DNA of 64,000 bases from Methanobrevibacter sp. (GCA_017434525.1 JAFRFD010000001.1:1-64000), one strand, 5' to 3'. Shown: positions 14,623-24,389, numbered from the stretch's first letter. Notes: generated by a model not told the origin, from the letters alone. Program-made: numbers and translations.

Positions 14623-17600
14623 TTAAAATTCATTTCCTACTTCATTTTCAACAATAGCTATTTCTTCATCAGTTAAATCATATAATTTATAAACTAACTG
14701 ATCAATCTGAGAGCTGGTTTTAGAAATATATGAGTCTAATATATCTTTTTTATTAGGCAAACTATTATTATTTAATTGAATTTTTAAATCACAAATTCTA
14801 TCAAATAAGTTCAATATCTCTGTTTCTGAATCTTCATTTACATATTTGAGTGGTATTTCACATAATTGATCAGTGTCAATTTGGAATGTTTTTCCTTTCA
14901 TTTTTCCTCGGTATTTTAACCAAAATGTAATTAATTTTGAATTTAAAATAGTTGTTAGAACTTTCAAATTAATTTTGTCTGATTTGATGATGTTGCAGGA
15001 TAACATGAAATATGCTTCTTTTTCAGTGTAAACAAAAGTTGGTTCTTCACATTTTCGAATACTGATTAATTTAGCTCCTTCTTTAAAATATGATTCATCT
15101 CTTGGCCAATGCATATGATAAAATTTACGTGACCCTTTTTTGTTTTCCCTACGATTGTCCATTATAAATCTAAATCTTCTTAGATGTGAAACAAAATTTG
15201 GAATTTCACTTTCTTTATTACAATTCTTATTTGTAATATAAATTAGATTTAAATTAGGATTATCTGGAATAAAATATTTGGATAATTGATTAGGTTCATA
15301 TAAAGGTTTCAAATGTTCTTTTTCAAAATCATTTAAATTATCAAAGAACTCCAAAGGCACGGTAAAAACATAATCTCCTTTAGAAATATTATTTTTATTG
15401 ATCTTATCTGTGAAATTATTAACATGTCTTCCAGTTACTCTATCAGGATTAGGCACTACGCCTTGAATAATATTAGATGATTCTAAATTAAAATCAGAAA
15501 GAGAATATAATTTATTTAATAAACTATTTCTATTGTCAGTATCTTTATCTCCTGAATCAAAAACACCCACTCCCTCTAATCTAATGACATTATCTTTTCC
15601 ATCAAATAAGTTTTCTTGAGGTATAGTATAAATATCTGTGTTGGAATCTTCATGTGAAGTAATTTTAGCCAGAAGTTTTTTATTGGAAAATCCAGTATTG
15701 TGATTGATATAATTTAAAGATTTTATAGAATTCTTTTTAGACTTTTTAAGTATTGCAATAAGATTATGTTGTCCTTTTGCTTTTTCAAAAACTTTTAATT
15801 CATTAAAGTTGATAATTTGTAAAAATGAAATCCTTTCTTTAAAATCATCTCTAAGCTTTTTTGCCCCTTTATTTGATAAGAAATAATTTGTTGTAATAAA
15901 TGAAATTAAACCATTCTCTTTACAGATATCTATTGATTTATGGTAAAAGAAATAGAATAAATCCATTTTACCTAAATAATATTTTTTACCCAATTCTGTT
16001 GATTTAATTGGATTGAAAATGTTTGCATGGTCTTTTTCACCAACATAAGGAGGATTTCCAATTACTGCATCAAAACCTCCTTGTTCAAATATTTTAGGAA
16101 AAGCAGTTTTCCAATCAAAAGGATTAATTTCAAGAATTTCTTCTGGGTCAAACTCATCTAAATCAAATATATCATTACCGACTAAACTATTTCCACATTT
16201 AATGTTATCTCCTAAATAAGGCAATGCTCTCTCTTGAATTAATTTTTGTTGTGCTTCTAAAGCATCTTTATTAGCATCCTCCAGTACTTTTAACAATAAA
16301 CTTAATTTAGTTACTTCAACTGCTTGAGAATCTATATCTACACCATAAATATTTTTTAAAAGTATTCTTTTCTTTTCTTTAATTGTTAATCTTTTAATAC
16401 CATCTTTACCTTCATATATTGTATCTTTAGGTGGTTTCTCAAGTTTTGAATAATATTCCACATGCCAATCGATTAATTTTTGATATGCTCCCAATAAGAA
16501 ACTACCAGAACCACAAGCGGGATCAACAATTCTTAATTGTGATACTTGATTAGGTGTTTTTCCTTTTAATAATTCCTCAATAGTATTTTCAACTATATAT
16601 TCAACAATATATTGTGGAGTATAGTAAACTCCTCCCGCTTTTTTAACTTCAGGTTTTTCTTCTACTTTAGCACGATGCCCGTCTGTTAATCTAATTACTT
16701 TTCCGAGGAATTGTTCATAAATATTGCCTAAAATTTCTGTTGAGATTAAACTAAATTCATAAGGACAATCAGGATAGTATAAACCTTTAATAATCCATGT
16801 TAATTTAGTATCATCAAGTTTTAATGTTGGAGTTAAATTATCTGCTTCTAAACTTATATCTTTTTCTTCTTTAAAATGGAATAATCCTGAATTATATTTT
16901 TCATCCGCTTTTTTACATAGTTCAATAAATTTTTCATAAATAGTTTTATTATCTTCGTTTGAATCTAATAATCCTAGTAATTGCCCATATGGTTCAATTC
17001 CTCTATCTTCTGCAATTCTTAAGAATATTATTCTGTCTATTATTAATTGGACTGCATAATTTAATTCTTCTGGACCTAAATCTTCATTTCTATTTGCCAA
17101 ATTTCGGGCTAATTCTAATCTCCATTCTTCTATTGTTTTTAGAAATTCTGAATCAACAGTTGCAGTTCCTTTTCTATCACCATGCACATTTTCTACATAA
17201 TTATCATACTTTCCTTGTTTTACTGCTTCTTTACTAAAAATATTATAAATTTCATCCCATTTATCCACATAATCTGTGTATTTATAATATTTTATTCTAT
17301 CAATGCTTGCATTATGGTGTTCTTTTGGCACTTCTTTTGGTTCATATATTGCTAATTCTTCAAAATCGGTCAATATCCCTAAAGGTAACTGTGCACTCCA
17401 CGTATATCTTTTAAGTTGAAATGCGTGATTTCTGTTTTTTTCAATATTTTCATGTGGGGCTTTAGCTTCAACAAAAAATTTTTTTTCACCCCAAAAGTTA
17501 AAGCTATAATCTGGAGATTTAGTTTTACCTTTAATACGAACACTGTCCTCAAATCTTACTTCTTTATTTTGAGGAGCTGCTTTTTCATCATTATACACAT

Positions 17601-17748
17601 CCCATCCTAAAGCAATGAAAAATTTGTTAATAAAATTAATTTTAGTATTTTCTTCATCAAACTCTTGTGATTTAAAATAATGTTCATTTTCCTTAAACTC
17701 TTCAACAAGACTTGCAATTTGTTTTTTACTGGTTTCAAAATCAATCAT
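14623..17748 (-). CDS. Type IIG restriction endonuclease-methyltransferase (Eco57I-like)
   Basis: About 1041 residues from the ATG at 17748, which follows AAGGTG; an in-frame upstream start at 17877 would add a 43-residue stretch without support. The N-terminal nuclease has a PD-(D/E)xK pattern: D80 in SPDYSF and E94-K96 in FFVEAKAP. The gamma-type N6-adenine methylase has SAM motif I DPACGSGSFLLGAYQKL near residue 410 and catalytic GNPPYVGEKD near 565. The C-terminal ~400 residues hold the target recognition region. Such single-chain enzymes both modify and cut foreign DNA. It runs leftward between the toxin-antitoxin pair and the capsid operon, as defence cargo. Confidence 0.9.
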   Translation of the reverse strand: MIDFETSKKQIASLVEEFKENEHYFKSQEFDEENTKINFINKFFIALGWDVYNDEKAAPQNKEVRFEDSVRIKGKTKSPDYSFNFWGEKKFFVEAKAPHENIEKNRNHAFQLKRYTWSAQLPLGILTDFEELAIYEPKEVPKEHHNASIDRIKYYKYTDYVDKWDEIYNIFSKEAVKQGKYDNYVENVHGDRKGTATVDSEFLKTIEEWRLELARNLANRNEDLGPEELNYAVQLIIDRIIFLRIAEDRGIEPYGQLLGLLDSNEDNKTIYEKFIELCKKADEKYNSGLFHFKEEKDISLEADNLTPTLKLDDTKLTWIIKGLYYPDCPYEFSLISTEILGNIYEQFLGKVIRLTDGHRAKVEEKPEVKKAGGVYYTPQYIVEYIVENTIEELLKGKTPNQVSQLRIVDPACGSGSFLLGAYQKLIDWHVEYYSKLEKPPKDTIYEGKDGIKRLTIKEKKRILLKNIYGVDIDSQAVEVTKLSLLLKVLEDANKDALEAQQKLIQERALPYLGDNIKCGNSLVGNDIFDLDEFDPEEILEINPFDWKTAFPKIFEQGGFDAVIGNPPYVGEKDHANIFNPIKSTELGKKYYLGKMDLFYFFYHKSIDICKENGLISFITTNYFLSNKGAKKLRDDFKERISFLQIINFNELKVFEKAKGQHNLIAILKKSKKNSIKSLNYINHNTGFSNKKLLAKITSHEDSNTDIYTIPQENLFDGKDNVIRLEGVGVFDSGDKDTDNRNSLLNKLYSLSDFNLESSNIIQGVVPNPDRVTGRHVNNFTDKINKNNISKGDYVFTVPLEFFDNLNDFEKEHLKPLYEPNQLSKYFIPDNPNLNLIYITNKNCNKESEIPNFVSHLRRFRFIMDNRRENKKGSRKFYHMHWPRDESYFKEGAKLISIRKCEEPTFVYTEKEAYFMLSCNIIKSDKINLKVLTTILNSKLITFWLKYRGKMKGKTFQIDTDQLCEIPLKYVNEDSETEILNLFDRICDLKIQLNNNSLPNKKDILDSYISKTSSQIDQLVYKLYDLTDEEIAIVENEVGNEF

Positions 17749-17832
17749 TAAAAACACCTTACTCACAATATATGATATCATATGTAAATTATAGTTAATA
17801 AAAAATTGTAATTCTAAATTCATGTCAATATT

Positions 17833-17847
17833 GTATACATTGTATAC
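17833..17847. promoter_or_regulatory. Palindromic operator upstream of the antitoxin gene
   Basis: GTATAC at 17833-17838 and at 17842-17847 form a near-perfect dyad with a 3-base centre, 52-66 bases before the antitoxin start and just ahead of a TTTATATA TATA element at about 17857. Toxin-antitoxin operons are normally repressed by their own antitoxin bound to such palindromes. It also lies in the divergent space upstream of the restriction enzyme gene and could affect both. Confidence 0.55.
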
Positions 17848-17898
17848 TGTGTTAACTTTATATACATCAAAGAACAAATATACTATTGGTGATAAAAT

Positions 17899-18120
17899 AT
17901 GGAAACAAAAGCTATCAGAGTCAGTTTATTAAATCATGAAAGATTGGCAGACCTCGGTCACAAAAATGATTCCTTTAATGATATAATCACTAAAGTATTA
18001 GATGATTATGAAGAGTATCAAGAAATCAAAGACTTAATTGAAGCAGATAAAGAATTTGAAAAAGGAGAAGGAGTTCACTTTTCTTCATTAGATGAACTTG
18101 ATGCATATCTAGATGATTAA
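17899..18120 (+). CDS. Antitoxin of a type II toxin-antitoxin pair
   Basis: 73 residues, acidic. The N-terminus ETKAIRVSLLNHERLADLGHKNDSFNDIITKVLDDYEEY fits archaeal VapB/DUF7557-type antitoxins: a strand plus two helices giving a small DNA-binding dimer. The acidic C-terminus (EFEKGEGVHFSSLDELDAYLDD) would wrap the toxin. It overlaps the toxin gene by eight bases. A GGTGATAAAAT sequence precedes the ATG. Regulation by the palindrome upstream is likely. Confidence 0.82.
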   Translation: METKAIRVSLLNHERLADLGHKNDSFNDIITKVLDDYEEYQEIKDLIEADKEFEKGEGVHFSSLDELDAYLDD

Positions 18121-18376
18121 TATGGAACTTGAATTTAAGCGCTCTGCTTTAAAGCAATTGAAAAACTATAAAAAGAAAAATCCAATAGCTTATAAGATAA
18201 TCCGTGAACAGTTAGGCGAAATAGTAGAAAACCCTGAAGACATTCGCTATAAAAAAGTAAAACGCTATCCGAAATATAAAAGAGCAAGAAAAGGAAATTA
18301 TAGAATATGTTTTAAGGTAGTTGACAATTGCATTTATATTGGCCGTATTGAAGATAGATCCAAAGCATACAACTAA
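18113..18376 (+). CDS. RelE/ParE-superfamily toxin
   Basis: 87 residues, strongly basic. MELEFKRSALKQLKNYKKKNPIAYK at the N-terminus and the C-terminal strand pair YKRARKGNYRICFKV...IYIGRIEDRSKAYN are typical of RelE-family mRNA interferases, where the conserved Arg/Lys residues act on ribosome-bound mRNA. Translation may begin at 18113 or at the ATG at 18122. The start overlaps the antitoxin stop, giving coupled synthesis. It ends three bases from the convergent regulator gene. Confidence 0.85.
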   Translation: MINMELEFKRSALKQLKNYKKKNPIAYKIIREQLGEIVENPEDIRYKKVKRYPKYKRARKGNYRICFKVVDNCIYIGRIEDRSKAYN

Positions 18377-18379
18377 TAT

Positions 18380-18652
18380 TTATTCTTCTTTTAATTCCTT
18401 AACTACATCCTCACCAATATCAGTCAATCTATACAATCGACCTTTTCTGACTTCAGGATTAATGCATTCAACTAATTCGTGAGCTTTCAGCTCAGACAAT
18501 ACTTTTGAAATGTGATTTGTTCTAATCCCTGAATTTTTAGCTATTTGGGAAGGTATCAACACTTCCCCCTCCAAGGACTTCATTGTTTTTGTCCTGTATT
18601 TTGAAATCTGAACATAGCTGATCTCTATTAGCAATTCGTCTGAGAGTTTCAT
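18380..18652 (-). CDS. Winged-helix transcriptional regulator
   Basis: 90 residues. A winged helix-turn-helix is visible: VLIPSQIAKNSGIRTNHISKVLSELKAHELV is the helical core (about residues 31-61) and RKGRLYRLTDIG is the wing. It resembles small archaeal MarR/ArsR-like regulators. GTGATAAC precedes the ATG. It starts nine bases after the fibre gene and is the last gene of the long leftward fibre operon, so it could feed back on late virus expression. Its target is unknown. Confidence 0.78.
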   Translation of the reverse strand: MKLSDELLIEISYVQISKYRTKTMKSLEGEVLIPSQIAKNSGIRTNHISKVLSELKAHELVECINPEVRKGRLYRLTDIGEDVVKELKEE

Positions 18653-18660
18653 GTTATCAC

Positions 18661-19701
<1,041 letters not shown>

Positions 19702-19704
19702 TTT

Positions 19705-20751
19705 TTATTCCTCCTCATGTGTCCATGGTTCAATATATAGGCTTTCCCATTGGATGTGTCCTCCAGCATCATAAATCATCATTGCCGGATAGAAAGTATC
19801 GAATGTTATCTTATCGCTTATGTCTGCTTCATATGTGAAATCATTTGTACTTCCATGCCTTATTGTTGCTTTAACATATCCATTATCATAATACAAGTCA
19901 AAATAATACATCTGTGAATCCAAAGTCAATTGTCCAGTAGTAACATTAACATCACGTACGACATGGTCGGATGTTGAATATTTCAATCCTTTCTTGCCAG
20001 GATATGCTCCTAATTCTAAGATCTTTGTATCCCTATAATGGCTTAATGATTTTGAATTAACTAATGCTATTGCATCTCCCCATCCTTGATTACTGTCCTT
20101 TTTCTGAATAAGGCCTATTTCAATATGTATTCCATTGGTTGCATCAATACCGTTAGAGTATACCTTAGGTATTGCCATCACTACACTGGCGGCTGATGTT
20201 GCCTTTGTTAAGTTATAATATTCGCTATAGTTCACTTCCACGACTTCGAAGGTATGGGAAATGTCTGAAGGATATTTGACTATATCATAATCGCCTGTGT
20301 TGTAGTCCCAGGCATAATCTGAAAATGATGGGAAGGGTGGAACTTCAAAGCTCCAGCTGTCGCTTGTTTTACCTGCATATACTGTTCCGGAAAATGTTGA
20401 GCCTATTTCCCCAACCGTTAATGTTACTGTAGCCACTCCATCATTACCGCTTACGACGTTATATGTTTGTCCTCCTGAAACTATTGTTACAGGCATTCCT
20501 GAAATAGGATTATCAGTTGACGGGTCTGTTATTGTTGCTCCGACACTGATTTGCGCTCCCGGATAAATATCACCGGATGAAGGCGTATTGAAATTGACAT
20601 TAGCATATATCAGATTCCATCTTCTCACCAATTGTATTACGCTGTCTGAATTGCTGTAGTATATACTATTGGCTGTTAATTTCTGCCTCATCAATGTTCT
20701 TGCTGTTCCGAGTCTGTTATTTTCCTCAATGACATTACTAGCTATGCTCAC
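19705..20751 (-). CDS. Fibre/adhesin with Ig-like domain, copy 2
   Basis: 348 residues; GTG start overlapping the previous gene's TAG (TAGTG). The N-terminal ~45 residues (LGTARTLMRQKLTANSIYYSNSDSVIQLVRRW) resemble those of the gene before it, so they may form a shared virion-attachment module. An Ig-like (Big_1-type) domain follows, with NPISGMPVTIVSGGQTYNVV and GVATVTLTVGEIG. The C-terminal ~200 residues are beta-rich and Tyr/Trp-rich, resembling a lectin or receptor-binding head. It ends EEE, whose codons supply the Shine-Dalgarno of the collagen-like gene. Confidence 0.72.
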   Translation of the reverse strand: MSIASNVIEENNRLGTARTLMRQKLTANSIYYSNSDSVIQLVRRWNLIYANVNFNTPSSGDIYPGAQISVGATITDPSTDNPISGMPVTIVSGGQTYNVVSGNDGVATVTLTVGEIGSTFSGTVYAGKTSDSWSFEVPPFPSFSDYAWDYNTGDYDIVKYPSDISHTFEVVEVNYSEYYNLTKATSAASVVMAIPKVYSNGIDATNGIHIEIGLIQKKDSNQGWGDAIALVNSKSLSHYRDTKILELGAYPGKKGLKYSTSDHVVRDVNVTTGQLTLDSQMYYFDLYYDNGYVKATIRHGSTNDFTYEADISDKITFDTFYPAMMIYDAGGHIQWESLYIEPWTHEEE

Positions 20752-21887
20752 TATATCACTCCCGCACCGTAGAATCTAAAGTCTCTGTATGAGTATTGGT
20801 CTGGCATGTTGAATATTATTGAAGGATAGCATGTTCCTGTAGGAAAGCCATCCCTTGAGCAGTTCCAGTCCCCATGCCTTACAAATTGTGTAGGATACTC
20901 TACCGTTGGATCATCAGTGTATTCATCAATAACACATGGATGGAATGCCCAAGAACAATCTACGACATATAATTTTTTATTTGGAGATTCGGGATTTCCA
21001 TTGGTTTGTGTTGACATGTATGCATTATTTTCAAAACACTGGACATAGCCTGCACTTCCGCTTCCGTCTCCATACCAATACTTGCCTGCACCACCCAATG
21101 CAAAATTAGACCATGAATCAATATTGAAGGCCATTCCAAGGGCGATGAATCTTGTTTTAGTATCATTGCCCAAGTCAGAGGCTATCATGAAAAACCTATG
21201 ACCCTCCAATGAGGATTTGGTATAGCTTCCAAGAGCAGCCAGTTTAATTCCAAAATAGTTTCCTGAATATCCGCTATGAGCTTCTATTATTATATCATCT
21301 TGTCCAGGCTCATCATCGTCAAAACCCATTACGTCAAAGCCAGAACTGCCACCTACACCATTGGCACTGAATAAGTTACTTTGTGCAGATGACCAGCTTA
21401 AATCAGAACTGTTGATTGCTGTTGTGCAGTATACTCCATAGTCGCCTCCAGAAATGTTTCCGTTTCTGGCCTGGACATAGAAATATCCTTTATCATTAGG
21501 CATAGGCACATTAACATTAACGCTGCCGTTACTGCCTGTTGTTACTGTTCCTAAAGAAACTGGATTGGGATAAGTAAACTCATCTGGATCAAGTCTATAT
21601 ACAGTAATAGCTGCATTTGGCATTGGATCTCCGTGATTGTCTGTAGCTGAAACAGTAGCTATTAAGTCACTGCCTGTTGAGAATTTATCGACAAGGTTTA
21701 CTTTAATGCTTGCCAATTGTGGAACTGGCAATTTTCTAATCAATGGAATTACACCGTCGCCTTCAGTATATCCAATTTCTTCTTTTGTTAGAATATCCCT
21801 TAAATCGTTTCTGCATGTTGTTAATCTTGAATTCATTGTCTGTTCATTAGTCAAGACCTCAGAAAGGTCGGGAGGGGTGAAAGTCAT
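20751..21887 (-). CDS. Fibre/adhesin with Ig-like domain, copy 1
   Basis: 378 residues. The N-terminal module (LTTCRNDLRDILTKEEIGYTEGDGVIPLIRKL) parallels the next gene. It is followed by an Ig-like domain (DKFSTGSDLIATVSATDNHGDPMPNAAITVY, written here only in part: SDLIATVSATDNHG and NAAITVYRLD). The C-terminal half is Gly/Ser/aromatic-rich with several Cys and reads as a beta-sandwich head (WSNFALGGAGKYWYGDGSG). No signal peptide, in keeping with a virion protein. GGGAGCTGAT precedes the ATG. Probably a tail-less particle's spike or a tail fibre subunit; the exact receptor is unknown. Confidence 0.7.
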   Translation of the reverse strand: MTFTPPDLSEVLTNEQTMNSRLTTCRNDLRDILTKEEIGYTEGDGVIPLIRKLPVPQLASIKVNLVDKFSTGSDLIATVSATDNHGDPMPNAAITVYRLDPDEFTYPNPVSLGTVTTGSNGSVNVNVPMPNDKGYFYVQARNGNISGGDYGVYCTTAINSSDLSWSSAQSNLFSANGVGGSSGFDVMGFDDDEPGQDDIIIEAHSGYSGNYFGIKLAALGSYTKSSLEGHRFFMIASDLGNDTKTRFIALGMAFNIDSWSNFALGGAGKYWYGDGSGSAGYVQCFENNAYMSTQTNGNPESPNKKLYVVDCSWAFHPCVIDEYTDDPTVEYPTQFVRHGDWNCSRDGFPTGTCYPSIIFNMPDQYSYRDFRFYGAGVI

Positions 21888-21892
21888 GTTAA

Positions 21893-22864
21893 TCAGCTCC
21901 CAAGTAAATTCAAGTTTGAAGTTTGAGTGGATGTTATTGTTCCGATAGCCGTTTGGATATTTTCAATAGCTATAGCTACCGGTGCGTTTTTAATGGCGTT
22001 GGTAGTGTCTGTTGTATCCAATGAACTTGCAAGATTAACCGGGCCAGTGTCACCAGTATCACCTTTTTGTCCACTAGCTCCAGTATCACCTTTAGCACCA
22101 GAGTCTCCGGTATCTCCTTTAACTCCTTGAGGACCGGTATCCCCAGTATCACCTTTCAATCCCGCAAGTTGCTGCGGTGTGAAATCTTGATATGTGAATG
22201 CATCACCAGTATCGCCTTTAGGTCCAGCAGGACCTGTATCTCCAGTATCACCTTTCTCACCAGATGCACCGGTATCACCTTTTTCACCGGATGTTCCTGT
22301 ATCTCCTTTGGCTCCCTTCAAATTAAAGTATTGGTCAACTAATGCTTTACCCTCAGCCACACATGCAATATGGCATAAATTATAATCATTTCTTGTTATT
22401 ACCCAATCTCCAAGATTTACTTCAGTTGCCCATGCATTATCGGCTAATAAATCAGCTACATAAAACCCACCATACAATGTAGGTCTAGCTGGACATTCTG
22501 TTGAAGATAATGAACTATTCCTATAACCATCACGCAATAATATTTGAGCGCCTGCTTTACCAGTAGCTCCTGTTTCTCCAGTATCTCCGTGAATACCTGT
22601 AGCTCCAGACATGTCTGTTATGAATGTGAATTCAGAATTTCCTCTGAGATATAATTTAGCGTTATCGGGATCTTCAACATTAGATTGAATTGCAACAAAG
22701 CTTCCGTCTGGAACGTTAGCAAAGTCAGCCTCCATTAATGCTATTGTTGCGTATGTTCTATAGATTGTGAATGGTGCTCCAGCAGGGCCGGTATCACCTG
22801 TTGCTCCTTGAGGTCCGGTTGCTCCCATTTCACCTCTTAAGTTTCCAACATCTCTCCAGGTCAT
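21893..22864 (-). CDS. Collagen-like virion fibre protein, central segment
   Basis: 323 residues. Gly-X-Y runs ([35 protein letters not shown]) alternate with two globular inserts, at about 31-85 and 100-180. One FTYQDFTPQQLAGLKG module is shared with the 18661 fibre. The C-terminus is a coiled-coil-like helix (IKNAPVAIAIENIQTAIGTI). Its N-terminus, MTWRDVGNLRGEMGATG, continues the domain at the end of the previous gene: in the 18661 fibre the same segment is unbroken ([19 protein letters not shown]). Here a TAA at 22868-22870 divides it, in frame, with GGGAGG placed for reinitiation. Confidence 0.82.
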   Translation of the reverse strand: MTWRDVGNLRGEMGATGPQGATGDTGPAGAPFTIYRTYATIALMEADFANVPDGSFVAIQSNVEDPDNAKLYLRGNSEFTFITDMSGATGIHGDTGETGATGKAGAQILLRDGYRNSSLSSTECPARPTLYGGFYVADLLADNAWATEVNLGDWVITRNDYNLCHIACVAEGKALVDQYFNLKGAKGDTGTSGEKGDTGASGEKGDTGDTGPAGPKGDTGDAFTYQDFTPQQLAGLKGDTGDTGPQGVKGDTGDSGAKGDTGASGQKGDTGDTGPVNLASSLDTTDTTNAIKNAPVAIAIENIQTAIGTITSTQTSNLNLLGS

Positions 22865-22867
22865 TTC

Positions 22868-23515
22868 TTATTCCTCCCATACATAAAGTTCGCCGTCAAT
22901 TAAGTAAGCATCCCCTACCTGAGGATTTGTAACGTGCTCTTCTAATTCTTCTAGACTACTGTATGAACCTCTTATTATTGTTGATATTCCGGCAGGGCCA
23001 GTAGCTCCTGTATCTCCTTTAGGTCCAGTGTCGCCTTTCTCACCACCACTAGCTAATTTAAAACAATTAACATAATTGTATTCATCAGAATCTTCCACTG
23101 GATGTAGTGCTAAGTATTCGCCTGAAGAATCTTTAACGGCTCCGTTTTCACCTAATTTGATTTTATCTGCTGGTGAAATATCTGTAACGCCACTGGCTAG
23201 TTTGAGTCTGTATAGTTGGCCTAACACTAACACACTAGCTTTTCTTTGGCCGTTATCCATTACTGTTGGGTCATTAACGACAATACCGATTGGTATCTCA
23301 TCATTACCGCCGGTATATTTCTTGACCATTTCTTTTCCGATTTCTGATTTGTCTGAGATTGTAACTGTATCTTCAGGATATAATTTGTTTGTATAGTCAT
23401 AACCTATGCTTTGGCCTGTTTCTGTAACGACGTCTTTTGATGTTACATCCCCATCATCGAGTAAAAATGTTGTGACTTCTTTTCTTTGTTCCAATAAAAC
23501 TATTTGATCTTGCAT
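22868..23515 (-). CDS. Decoration-like protein fused to collagen-like stalk (copy 2)
   Basis: 215 residues. The first ~150 are paralogous to the decoration-like protein next to the capsid genes (IVLLEQRKEVTTFLLDDG; VLVLGQLYRLKLASG). A short collagen run follows ([19 protein letters not shown]), then GSYSSLEELEEHVTN and GDAYLIDGELYVWEE, where the frame stops. This fusion suggests a head-anchored fibre in which the decoration fold grips the shell and the collagen stalk projects. The start overlaps the glycosyltransferase stop by one base. The downstream gene is in the same frame. Confidence 0.78.
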   Translation of the reverse strand: MQDQIVLLEQRKEVTTFLLDDGDVTSKDVVTETGQSIGYDYTNKLYPEDTVTISDKSEIGKEMVKKYTGGNDEIPIGIVVNDPTVMDNGQRKASVLVLGQLYRLKLASGVTDISPADKIKLGENGAVKDSSGEYLALHPVEDSDEYNYVNCFKLASGGEKGDTGPKGDTGATGPAGISTIIRGSYSSLEELEEHVTNPQVGDAYLIDGELYVWEE

Positions 23516-24111
23516 TAAACACTCACCTCATATATATGATTGCCTTTAACGTCTGGATTGCATTTAATATTCATTCCGTATTTTCTAGCTTCTGTGCAGA
23601 AATACAAGTCCTCTGACAGTACTGTGTCATTGCCATAGATGACGTATTTGAAATATGGATATGGCATTTTCCTGAAGACATTAACATTAACGAGAGCGAT
23701 TCCAAGGCCACCGCCTTTAATGTCAAATGGGTCGTTAGCTTTCCATAATGTTTCGCCATAGATCATGTTCTTGTCATTGTAGTCTTTGCCAAAATCAAAG
23801 ATGACAGTTTGATCTGTTGCGGTTCTTTTCTTGTAGTACCAGCCTAAAGCAATGTCTGTTTCACATTCCAATAGCTTATTGACAGTTTGTCTAGGCACAT
23901 TAACGTCTGAATCTATCATTAACACATAGTCAAAGTTGTATTCTATTGCAAGCTTTGCTATTTCGTTTCTTGCACGTGCACAATCATATCCTTTGACATA
24001 ATCAAAATACAAAAGGTAATCCTTAGGATTTATCAGATTGTAAATGCTTTTGAAGCATTCAGGTTTGATATTCTCAAATGTTGGAACGGCAATGAGGATT
24101 TTACCTTTCAT
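23515..24111 (-). CDS. Glycosyltransferase (GT-A fold) in the fibre operon
   Basis: 198 residues. The N-terminus KILIAVPTFENIKPECFKSI and the metal-binding acidic motif VLMIDSDVNVP (near residue 70) mark a GT-A, family 2-like glycosyltransferase; GGGLGIALVNVNVFRKMP and EDLYFCTEARKYG form the acceptor/catalytic half. It lies between virion genes and overlaps its neighbours on both sides, so it is probably a virion-modifying enzyme. Decorating the collagen-like stalks or the host surface are both possible. GGAGG precedes the ATG. Confidence 0.8.
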   Translation of the reverse strand: MKGKILIAVPTFENIKPECFKSIYNLINPKDYLLYFDYVKGYDCARARNEIAKLAIEYNFDYVLMIDSDVNVPRQTVNKLLECETDIALGWYYKKRTATDQTVIFDFGKDYNDKNMIYGETLWKANDPFDIKGGGLGIALVNVNVFRKMPYPYFKYVIYGNDTVLSEDLYFCTEARKYGMNIKCNPDVKGNHIYEVSV

Positions 24112-24365
24112 TTCTTACCCTCCAACTTTTCGATTCTATCTTCAAGTTCATTCAAATTAATCTGGTCTTCACGCTCACATCTATATTCATAAATGTCAAT
24201 TAGTGCGACAATGACAATGGCTAATGCAAATGGCAATAGTCCTTCGATTAAAGCATACTTTGTGGCGTTGGTCATTATGATGTTGATAGCTATCGCTGTT
24301 AAAACGGCACTGGAAATTGTTTTGGTAAAGTTGCAAATAAATATCTTCTTTTTAATTTTGTTCAT
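24108..24365 (-). CDS. Small two-helix membrane protein
   Basis: About 85 residues from the ATG at 24365, which follows GGAGGATAT. A basic N-terminus (NKIKKKIFICNF) leads to two hydrophobic segments (ISSAVLTAIAINIIM and ALIEGLLPFALAIVIVALIDI) and a charged coiled-coil tail (LNELEDRIEKLEGKK). The size, two spans and late-operon position are those of holin-type proteins, which would be needed for the cytosolic lysin to reach pseudomurein. No holin family is recognised. It overlaps the glycosyltransferase start. Confidence 0.62.
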   Translation of the reverse strand: MNKIKKKIFICNFTKTISSAVLTAIAINIIMTNATKYALIEGLLPFALAIVIVALIDIYEYRCEREDQINLNELEDRIEKLEGKK

Positions 24366-24389
24366 GATAACAATATCCTCCAAAGAAGC

